From Methanobacteriota archaeon (GTDB lineage: Archaea > Thermoplasmatota > E2 > DHVEG-1): a stretch of 33,021 bases of DNA. Of this stretch, positions 16,466-22,584 are shown piece after piece. The notes beneath the pieces are model-generated. The model worked only from the letters and a program-made list of their open reading frames with translations. It made no database searches and was not told the DNA's origin. Location of the stretch: contig JAFNFT010000096.1 of assembly GCA_017885605.1 (NCBI GenBank), positions 1-33,021 on the forward strand. Direction: 5' to 3'. The first letter of the stretch is position 1; each line of letters opens with the position of its first letter. Made by a program: the position numbers and the translations under genes.

Positions 16466-16711
16466 ATGTATAAAGTAAAAAATACATTTGAACCTAAACT
16501 TAATTTATTTTGGATTTTAATTATTATTCTCTCTGTTATTGTTTTTATTTCCTATCTTCTAATTATTGTTTTTCCCCTTATAGAAATACCTCATTCCATT
16601 TATAAATATGGAATAGGATTGATTATTGTACTTTTAATCTTAAAATTTTTCATTTTTGTTTATAATAAAATAAAAAAATTTATTTTATGTTTTTCTTATA
16701 TCTTCTCTTAA
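16466..16711 (+). CDS. Small hydrophobic membrane protein
   Basis: This 81-residue protein is dominated by two membrane segments (about 14-38 and 49-66) with a basic patch (YNKIKKF). ATG at 16466 is about 24 bases after a TATA-like GATATATCA, so the transcript may be leaderless. The gene sits between the RNA candidates at 16298 and 16762. Its size and hydrophobicity recall membrane toxins of type I systems, but it has no recognised family and the idea rests on position. Confidence 0.5.
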   Translation: MYKVKNTFEPKLNLFWILIIILSVIVFISYLLIIVFPLIEIPHSIYKYGIGLIIVLLILKFFIFVYNKIKKFILCFSYIFS

Positions 16712-16730
16712 AAAATAACAGAAGGAAAAC

Positions 16731-16740
16731 ATTTATAAAT
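16731..16740 (+). promoter_or_regulatory. TATA box for structured RNA copy B
   Basis: ATTTATAAAT is centred 26-27 bases before G16762, the first base of the perfect outer stem of copy B. This is the textbook archaeal distance and supports transcription of the element from its stem end. Confidence 0.6.
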
Positions 16741-16761
16741 AATAATAGGATAATATTTCTT

Positions 16762-16861
16762 GGGGAGTCAAATAAAGAGATATATCCGTGAAATCGTTTT
16801 CTTCCCAGACAACGCGTTCAAATAATTGTATCTATCTTTTTCTCCCAGACATAGACTCCCC
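16762..16861 (+). ncRNA. Candidate structured RNA, copy B of a repeated family
   Basis: The 100-base element is closed by GGGGAGTC (16762-16769) and GACTCCCC (16854-16861), eight perfect pairs. An inner stem pairs AGATATAT (16778-16785) with ATCTATCT (16830-16837), with one mismatch. TCCCAGAC appears at 16803-16810 and 16843-16850, exactly as in copy A, and the loop motif GCGTTC follows the first. Copy A at 4338 matches over most of its length apart from a roughly 8-base indel in the loop. A strong TATA box lies at the right distance. The Lrp gene starts 90 bases downstream with its own TATA-like sequence. A small mobile element remains possible. Confidence 0.6.
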
Positions 16862-16951
16862 TAAACCTTCTATCTCTGATTCTCTTTTCAACGAACCGGG
16901 GGGCAAATCATTTTTAAGGAAAGAACAGTTACCAAAACTCCAATTATCAGG

Positions 16952-17479
16952 ATGAATGATATGGCGAAAACAAGTAAGAAACAGATAGATAAGGATATGA
17001 AGCGGACCATGGCAGAGCTGGAGAGGAACTCAAATGAAAACCTTGATGCACTCGCGAAGCGGTTGAAGTTCTCACGGCAGAAGATCTGGAGGTTTGTCAA
17101 GATCCTGGAAAAGAGCAAGGCCATCTGGGGATATACGGCTGTTATTGACAATGAAAGGAGATCGTTGATAGGCTATACGCTGATGCTGAAACGGTCAATG
17201 AAACCGATAGATGAAAAGACCCTAGATGCATTCACATCACAGGAGACACAAGATGCTCTCGGTGTGACCATTGAGAGTTTGTGCTATGTGCATGGTGAGT
17301 ACGACTGGATCCTTTCCTTCACGGCCTCAGATATCAAGATGGCGAAGAGGTTCTATGAAACATTACTGACAACATATCCAGGGGTGTTTGAGCGAGCGAG
17401 CCTATTAGAGACCCTTGTTGCTGTAAGGGATCACCATATCGCTAATCCGAATGTAAAAAAGCTGAAGGAATTTTTGTAA
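16952..17479 (+). CDS. Lrp/AsnC-family transcriptional regulator
   Basis: The 175-residue protein has a winged HTH at about residues 20-58 (NLDALAKRLKFSRQKIWRFVKILE) and then an Lrp-type ligand-binding (RAM) domain, with YVHGEYDWILSFTASDIKMA near 110-130. Lrp proteins bind DNA as dimers or octamers and respond to small molecules, often amino acids; the ligand here is unknown. ATG at 16952 has a weak site, and a second ATG is at 16961. The gene is richer in G and C than its neighbours. It lies between RNA copies B and C, an unusual position that may be functional. Confidence 0.8.
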   Translation: MNDMAKTSKKQIDKDMKRTMAELERNSNENLDALAKRLKFSRQKIWRFVKILEKSKAIWGYTAVIDNERRSLIGYTLMLKRSMKPIDEKTLDAFTSQETQDALGVTIESLCYVHGEYDWILSFTASDIKMAKRFYETLLTTYPGVFERASLLETLVAVRDHHIANPNVKKLKEFL

Positions 17480-17499
17480 CAGGTCTTACTATTTTAAGT

Positions 17500-17572
17500 G
17501 GAGAATAACCGTTCTTTCCATACGTATCCAACACTTTTTATCCTGCCTTTTTTTCCCTAGACCGGACTCCCC
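17500..17572 (+). ncRNA. Decayed copy C of the repeated RNA family
   Basis: The 3' end CCCTAGACCGGACTCCCC (17555-17572) matches copies A and B around CCCAGAC and GACTCCC, and the T-rich stretch before it is also shared. The 5' outer strand (GGGGAGTC) is missing, replaced by AAGTGGAGAA, so the closing stem cannot form fully. It starts 20 bases after the Lrp stop codon. A divergent relative or a degenerate copy are both possible. Confidence 0.3.
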
Positions 17573-17627
17573 AATACTTTCCGCATTCTCGTTGTTGTTA
17601 GATGAAGTTACCGCCCCTTATAAATAT

Positions 17628-18083
17628 CTATATTTCCTCTCCTTGTTGAAGTTCTACTGCTGTCGTATAGTAAGGTGGTTCATCTTTAGCTAACCATCCA
17701 ATATTTCCCCAGCGCTTGTAAAGTGCCATGTAAAAAGAATTGGGATATTGAACTTGAAGAATCACATTAGCAACATACCATCCAGGTCCAGATCCAGTGT
17801 TGTCATGAGAAAGTTCGATGTAAGATTTGCGGAGTTCGCCAAGTGTCATATTCGTCTTAAAATAGTATGTATCGGTATCACCCCTTTCAAAATCGTTATA
17901 ACCGGCGTAATCCAAATCGAACCTCTTTGCACCAATCAACAGTCTAACGTTTGCATCAGTACCTGCTTTTGGTACGTTGCCAGTGGTAATAGTAACTGCA
18001 ATCGCTACTATTTTTTGATTAACTGGCTTATTTTGAGTAATCCTCTCATAGGTTTTCAATTTATACTTTATAGGTTTTGGCAT
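17628..18083 (-). CDS. PLAT/LH2 domain protein
   Basis: This 151-residue protein is almost entirely a PLAT (LH2) beta-sandwich: VTITTGNVPKAGTDANVRLL, then YNDFERGDTDTYYF, LGELRKSYIELSHDNTGSGP and GWYVANVILQVQYP. PLAT domains bind lipids or proteins and are best known from lipoxygenases and lipases. Here there is no catalytic domain and no signal peptide. The start ATG at 18081-18083 is preceded by GAGGAGG on the minus strand. The C-terminal 40 residues are aromatic-rich. Its partner is unknown. Confidence 0.75.
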   Translation of the reverse strand: MPKPIKYKLKTYERITQNKPVNQKIVAIAVTITTGNVPKAGTDANVRLLIGAKRFDLDYAGYNDFERGDTDTYYFKTNMTLGELRKSYIELSHDNTGSGPGWYVANVILQVQYPNSFYMALYKRWGNIGWLAKDEPPYYTTAVELQQGEEI

Positions 18084-18304
18084 AACATATTCCTCCTCTT
18101 AAAAAATACTATTTTACTTTTCCTTTTAACCAATTTTTTTCTAATATTCTGCTACCATGCAAGATTGGATTTCATTTTCTCGTCTTGCTCGTTCAAAACA
18201 CTTTATTTTAAATCTGCTTCAAAATCAACTTTTTCTGAATATTTTTCCTTTCGCCTCCCTGGTGAAATCGTATTAAATATTTTTCACCATTTTTATAATA
18301 TTGA

Positions 18305-18327
18305 ATGGGTATATAAACTTTACCCAT
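18305..18327 (+). promoter_or_regulatory. Operator-flanked promoter, ATGGGTA / TACCCAT around TATATAAA
   Basis: ATGGGTA (18305-18311) and TACCCAT (18321-18327) form a perfect seven-base inverted repeat around a TATA box. A similar arrangement lies at 19143-19167 beside the AbrB gene. Downstream CCCATTTT and ACAGATAA are also shared with that site. The rest of the gap 18084-18641 holds an inverted GGTGAAA/TTTCACC pair (18261-18288), the mini-frame at 18358 and scattered coding-like fragments on the minus strand, but no convincing full gene. Confidence 0.5.
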
Positions 18328-18357
18328 TTTCCCTTAATCCCATTATACAGATAAAAT

Positions 18358-18423
18358 ATGAGTAAGAAATCACTATCAACAGAAGAAAACGGGACTACTA
18401 TTGAGAAATTCAATGAATATTAA
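18358..18423 (+). CDS. 21-codon mini-frame after an operator-flanked promoter
   Basis: ATG at 18358 opens MSKKSLSTEENGTTIEKFNEY and stops at TAA 18421-18423. It lies about 40 bases after a strong TATA box and could be a short peptide, or the start of a lost gene. It is too short to judge from composition. Confidence 0.25.
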   Translation: MSKKSLSTEENGTTIEKFNEY

Positions 18424-18641
18424 TAGAAAAATAAGAAATGACACGAGAATCTGTATAAGAGGATAGCATATTTCATTGCTAATACTAATATCTGACATAA
18501 ACTCCCTAACCTTTCCGTTATTAAAATCCTACAAAAATAATAAATTTTATAAGATTTTTTACTTTTGAAGGAAAGTTCTAACATATGATTTTATATTTTA
18601 ATAATTAAATACAAACATAATTTAATAATCAATAAATTGAT

Positions 18642-18890
18642 ATGAAAGAGGGATTGGAAATGGAAGAAAAAGAAACGTATAATATCTTAGATATTAGGGA
18701 AGTCGATCCGCAGCTAGAAAAGCACAGAAAGGACGTATTGGAAAAATATCTCGAGTATGGGCTTATAGCAATGCAAAAGGCGAGAAATCAGGGAAAAACC
18801 CTTGATGATGTTATTGAACAAATGAAAACCGCCCTCTGGTATGTGAAAAACGAAAGAATGCAGCAGATAAATAACGAACTAGGCTTGTGA
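18642..18890 (+). CDS. Small helical protein convergent with the AbrB regulator
   Basis: The 82-residue protein is acidic and helical (REVDPQLEKHRKDVLEKYLE, then TLDDVIEQMKTALWYVKNER) with no cysteines or membrane segment. Two starts are possible: ATG 18642, and ATG 18660, which has GAGGG upstream and gives MEEKETYN. Its stop is 2 bases from the end of the AbrB gene, so the two are tail to tail. I recognise no family. Confidence 0.55.
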   Translation: MKEGLEMEEKETYNILDIREVDPQLEKHRKDVLEKYLEYGLIAMQKARNQGKTLDDVIEQMKTALWYVKNERMQQINNELGL

Positions 18891-18892
18891 CC

Positions 18893-19090
18893 TTATTTCT
18901 TTTTATTTCCGAGTATCTCATCAATGAGTTCGTATTTTATCAGTGCTTTCCCCATAGTGATTTTCCCATCGTCAAGCCTGAAAAATATCTCATCGTTTGG
19001 TTTAATTTTAAGGAGATCAAGGACTTCTGGTGGAAGCGTAACTCTGTTTCTGCTATCGAGAGGTCGTGGTTTTCCTAGTAATTTTCCCAT
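18893..19090 (-). CDS. AbrB/SpoVT-type DNA-binding regulator
   Basis: The 65-residue protein is a single swapped-hairpin AbrB domain: RPLDSRNRVTLPPEVLDLLK, then PNDEIFFRLDDGKITMGKAL. Such proteins bind DNA as dimers and often act as global or antitoxin-type regulators. ATG at 19088-19090 has no strong ribosome site; a minus-strand TATA-like AATTTTATT region (19121-19129) lies 30 to 40 bases upstream. Three GGG boxes and a CCCATT lie just beyond (19130-19167), suitable for autoregulation. No toxin partner is on the same strand. Confidence 0.75.
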   Translation of the reverse strand: MGKLLGKPRPLDSRNRVTLPPEVLDLLKIKPNDEIFFRLDDGKITMGKALIKYELIDEILGNKKK

Positions 19091-19129
19091 TAAAACAGTA
19101 GGAATACATTGGCCGTATTAAATTTTATT

Positions 19130-19167
19130 GGGTATATGGGTAAATGGGAAAGGTTTATATGCCCATT
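19130..19167 (+). promoter_or_regulatory. GGG-box array and operator-flanked TATA upstream of AbrB
   Basis: GGGTA occurs at 19130-19134 and 19138-19142, and GGGAA at 19146-19150. AATGGG (19143-19148) and CCCATT (19162-19167) form an inverted repeat around GGTTTATATG, a rightward TATA box. The site lies between the leftward AbrB gene and the rightward mini-frame at 19192. It resembles the site at 18305. Confidence 0.5.
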
Positions 19168-19191
19168 TTAATTTACAGATAAGGATGAAAA

Positions 19192-19299
19192 ATGTTTGAC
19201 ATGATTTCATCGGGAGGCAATAAACGAAATATTCATTATAGAATGGAAGAACGGATTATGAGAAATAATATTTTTTCAATAGACATACAGATGTTTTAA
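19192..19299 (+). CDS. 35-codon mini-frame after the AbrB-side promoter
   Basis: ATG at 19192 gives MFDMISSGGNKRNIHYRMEE and onward to a TAA at 19297-19299. It begins about 35 bases after the TATA box at 19152. The content is plausible but too short to be sure. The rest of the gap to 19395 is AT-rich with a good AAAGGAGAGG site for the next gene. Confidence 0.3.
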   Translation: MFDMISSGGNKRNIHYRMEERIMRNNIFSIDIQMF

Positions 19300-19394
19300 C
19301 GATACAAATAAAACGGGCAAGGCGGAAAAATAAAATCCAACCTCGCATGGTAAATAAACAATAGAAATACATCAATTTAAAGGAGAGGAAAAAA

Positions 19395-20114
19395 ATGAAA
19401 AGCAAAATAGGAATATTAGTAATAGGGCTAGCGATAGCGAGTATGTTGTTTACCATACTCCCGACAAAAATGGTCCAGGCAGCAGGAGATTTTCCGTGTG
19501 AAGCTGGAGGTCCATATATGGGAATAGCACATAATAATCCTAATATGAATTATTACTTACCGGTGTATTTCCATGGCACATATGGTCCACTTCCAGGGCC
19601 ATCTGGAAAAATTGCACTATCATGGGATTTCAAAGACGGCACATATGGCTCTGGAGCAAATCCTGTTCATCAGTACAATACTGTAACGACTTATTCTGGT
19701 ATCAACTTCACTGTAACTGCTCCTCCATACCAGGCTTATGATACTACGACAGCAACGATTTATTCAAATAATTGGATAATGACAACCAGAATTTTTGCTC
19801 TACGTAACTGGGTTTTCATGTTTGGAACTCTGCATCTTTTTGTGCAAGTAGGTTCTGCTTCTGGTCAATATGATGATACGCCACCTTTTCAAACAGTTAT
19901 TGAACTTTGGCAAAATGGTGTAAAGCAAACTGAGTTAGATCGACATGACTTTAACCCATTAGCACAAGGCGGTAACACAAACTGGTACGATTATTCATTT
20001 GTTGCCAATTATCCAACAGGACAATATGAGTTCCGCGAAAAGGTAGTACTACCGAATGGCCTAAATTACGAATTATGTGATCCAGCTACTCCTTGGTCTT
20101 TTAGTATTTTGTAA
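19395..20114 (+). CDS. Secreted protein with PKD-like domain
   Basis: The start ATG has AAAGGAGAGG upstream. A signal peptide covers about residues 1-30 (MKSKIGILVIGLAIASMLFT, cleaved near VQAAG). The mature protein begins with a PKD-like fold: CEAGGPYMG, then ALSWDFKDGTYGSGANPVHQY and TVTTYSGINFTVTAPP. The second half (from about 125) is another beta-rich domain with ELWQNGVKQTELDRHDF. PKD domains are typical of archaeal surface proteins. It is the last gene before the truncated permease, followed by a strong terminator. Confidence 0.75.
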   Translation: MKSKIGILVIGLAIASMLFTILPTKMVQAAGDFPCEAGGPYMGIAHNNPNMNYYLPVYFHGTYGPLPGPSGKIALSWDFKDGTYGSGANPVHQYNTVTTYSGINFTVTAPPYQAYDTTTATIYSNNWIMTTRIFALRNWVFMFGTLHLFVQVGSASGQYDDTPPFQTVIELWQNGVKQTELDRHDFNPLAQGGNTNWYDYSFVANYPTGQYEFREKVVLPNGLNYELCDPATPWSFSIL

Positions 20115-20186
20115 GACCATCGCATATCAAATTTAGACAGAGAACAGATAACAGAAATCATCAGCATTTATATGATAAACACGAAC

Positions 20187-20227
20187 TCAGGTACGAATAC
20201 CTGATCTCTCTCTCTCTTTTTTTTTTT
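20187..20227 (+). terminator. Strong hairpin and T-tract after the PKD-like gene
   Basis: TCAGGTA (20187-20193) and TACCTGA (20198-20204) pair perfectly around a CGAA loop. A CT-repeat and an 11-base T run (20217-20227) follow. It lies 73 bases after the stop codon. Confidence 0.65.
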
Positions 20228-20342
20228 ATTTTTTATTAATGTTTTCAATCCTTTGCACTTAGATAAATCTATTTCCTTCGCGTTTTCCAATAAAATCTTT
20301 TGGAAATTTTGGTAGTTGTTTTTGTTATTTTTCTCCTGTTAA

Positions 20343-21470
20343 ATCATTGTTCTTTCTCATTTTTTTACCTTCGGAACTACTGTTATCGGAGCGCCCGAGG
20401 AAGAAACCGCACTGTCTGTTCTTCCTGCGCATGGTCTGCTGCTCAAAGGAGAAGGATACAAGGCAGTCGCACTCGCGGCTCTGGGGAGTTACGGTGCGAT
20501 TCTTGTCTGCCTTGCGTTTCTCTATCCACTTCGGTTCATCATTGGTCCCCCGCTCTCCCTGTACACCATGATACGAGAGGTGATGGTCTGGGTGCTCCTC
20601 GCGATCGTCATCCTCATGATCACAACAGAAAAAACACGGATCACCGATTTTAGTAATTCAGGGAGATTTCCTTCGATTCTTGGGATATTGTTTGCTGCCT
20701 TTGTCTTTGTTCTTTCCGGAATCTTCGGCATCCTTATCTTTGATTTTCATCTTACGTCGCCTATTGGGTTGCCTGCCCCTGTCTTGTTTCCCGCACTCGC
20801 AGGATTATTTGGAGTACCTACTCTTCTCAACTCATTATTTACCAAACCAGCTATCCCAGAACAGAAGGTACAACCCCTTATTCAGAATAGAATCGAGAAA
20901 AAATCCTCCGTTGTTTCCATACTCACCGGCAGTATTGCTGGGATTTTCGTCTCACTCATTCCTGGTCTGACCACAGCAACGGGGACTGTACTTGCGATGA
21001 ACGCACGACAAAAAGCAAGTCAGGAGCAAACCATCGTTACCCTTTCCGCTGTGAACACCGCAGCGACCTTCTCAGTCACCGTGATGTTGTTTGTTATCCT
21101 ACGGGCACGTAGCGGCGTCACGCTTGTAGTTCGGGATCTGATAGCAATTGAACCATGGCAGTCACTTACCATGCCTGTAGGGCTGATTTATCTCTTAATG
21201 TTCTTATTGCTAAGTGGGGCTCTTTCGTATTTTCTGACGCTGTACCTTGGAAAACTTTTTGCAAAAAAATTCCATATCATCCCCTATCAAAAACTTTTAG
21301 TTTTTACCCTGACCTTCATTTTTACTCTCGTTGTTCTCTTTACAGGGATTCTTGGTTTAGCCGTGTTACTGGCAGCAACCAGCATCGGGTTCTTACCGAT
21401 ATGCTGGGGTGTACGACGAAGCCATTGCATGGGGATATTGTTGATCCCTATCATTCTTTATTTTCTTTAA
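20343..21470 (+). pseudogene. TctA-like (DUF112) permease lacking its N-terminal part
   Basis: The frame is open from a TAA at 20340-20342 and reads IIVLSHFFTFGTTVIGAPEE, then TALSVLPAHGLLLKGEGYKA, which is the conserved interior of the archaeal TctA/DUF112 membrane family. The remaining 350 residues continue with many membrane segments and end normally in GVRRSHCMGILLIPIILYFL. The usual N-terminal stretch before this motif, with the PGIH-type segment, is missing. No ATG, GTG or TTG occurs before about 20568, where an internal ATG could only make a shorter product. The break is beside the terminator and coincides with a change in base composition. Confidence 0.8.
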
Positions 21471-21939
21471 CAATTGAATTTTCTACACGATCGTACCAAT
21501 CAGAGATATCGACACGATGTTTTCTTGCGGTATACAACGCAGCGACTTCAGCAAGCAGATTTTTTTCTTTTCCCTCTTTTTTTATTTCATCATGTATCTC
21601 GGTTTTATCCTGATGGGTTTGTGCATAAATCTGTGAGACAATCTCCTCGATGATGTCTTCTTCTTTTTGTTCATCTGTCGTTTCGATAAAAGTTTTTTTC
21701 GAGGGAGTAAAACCGACAGGGATTTTGATTGTATCCAGTGGAAAATTTGGGACTAACGCCCCATCTTTTTTCACTACGAGTTCTTTTTTCATTGCATAGG
21801 TCACGAACTGGTGTGATTCCTTTGTGGAGAACCAGCCTAATTCCATGGAGAGCGGTAAATACAGTTCTGCCTCTGTTAACCTGGTTTTTCCACTCCGATT
21901 AAAAAGAAACGCCAGAATGATTTTCGCCTCAGCATCCAT
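21451..21939 (-). CDS. DUF2240 family protein
   Basis: This 162-residue archaeal protein begins MDAEAKIILAFLFNRSGK and contains LTEAELYLPLSMELGWFSTK and IKIPVGFTPSKK, the pattern of DUF2240. The N-terminal half looks like a winged helix; the C-terminal half is a charged helix ending in WYDRVENSIVKENKE. The function is unknown. Its start shares a base with the stop of the upstream HisA-like gene (TAATG), so the two are coupled. Its end overlaps the convergent permease remnant by 20 bases. Confidence 0.8.
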   Translation of the reverse strand: MDAEAKIILAFLFNRSGKTRLTEAELYLPLSMELGWFSTKESHQFVTYAMKKELVVKKDGALVPNFPLDTIKIPVGFTPSKKTFIETTDEQKEEDIIEEIVSQIYAQTHQDKTEIHDEIKKEGKEKNLLAEVAALYTARKHRVDISDWYDRVENSIVKENKE

Positions 21940-22508
21940 TATACCGCTCCTTGTTTTTTATTCAGATCGATGATGATACCAGTGATTCCTTGTTCACTCC
22001 ACAACTGATTTTTCTCTAGTGAACTCGCGTAGAGATATATCTTCTGATGTACCGTTCTCTCTTTTGAAAAGCTCCCGTACAATGTCTCTTCATTGAATAG
22101 TATAATTCCGATATCACCGTTGTAGGAATGCTGCAGCGTCTTCTGCTCTTGGTGTTGTTTGCTCATATCAAGATAGATTTCATCATCGGTCAACTCCTGC
22201 ACATCAGGCATGTCAAGAGCCGGCCAGAGATCTTCCCGTAAGGTGATGTTCGTCGCACCAGACATAATCGTATCCATGACATCATCAATCCGTCGAGGTC
22301 CATTATCAATCCAAAGGACGCAGTGTTCTGCAAGCCTCTGGTACAGTTCGAGATTTGGGTTATTACGCTCGATGCCATCTAGGTCGAGTACGTACAGCAA
22401 AGAATCTTTTTCCACTCTGGTCGATATATCCACCAGTGAGAGACTATTCCCTTCTTTCCCATCAAACAGTTTTGTATTTTTTAGAGAAACAAGAGGGACA
22501 ATATTCAT
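21939..22508 (-). CDS. HisA-related protein (COG1411-like)
   Basis: The 189-residue protein resembles archaeal relatives of the phosphoribosylformimino-isomerase: LLYVLDLDGIERNNPNLELY, then CVLWIDNGPRRIDDVMDTIM and SGATNITLREDLWP. It lacks some of the barrel expected from HisA, and I see no evidence of histidine genes around it, so a role in histidine synthesis is unlikely. It starts 77 bases downstream of phosphoenolpyruvate synthase on the same strand and is coupled to DUF2240. The family call is moderate. Confidence 0.6.
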   Translation of the reverse strand: MNIVPLVSLKNTKLFDGKEGNSLSLVDISTRVEKDSLLYVLDLDGIERNNPNLELYQRLAEHCVLWIDNGPRRIDDVMDTIMSGATNITLREDLWPALDMPDVQELTDDEIYLDMSKQHQEQKTLQHSYNGDIGIILFNEETLYGSFSKERTVHQKIYLYASSLEKNQLWSEQGITGIIIDLNKKQGAV

Positions 22509-22584
22509 AGGTCATCAACAGGTACATCACGTAATACTTTTCAAATACTCACTGTCATACAAACAAAAGAAAAAAGGAAGAATA

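Noticed and set aside
18150-18300. Coding-like minus-strand fragments (SPGRRKEKYSEKVDF and CFERARRENEIQS)
   Set aside because: They need a frameshift and stop to join, and no start or family could be recognised.
20205-20227. CT and T microsatellite
   Set aside because: It is adjacent to the hairpin at 20187 and is better explained as part of a terminator.
20300-20653. A 117-residue frame over the 5' end of the permease remnant
   Set aside because: It is rich in Arg, Cys and Ser and is out of frame with the conserved TctA motif, which lies in another frame.
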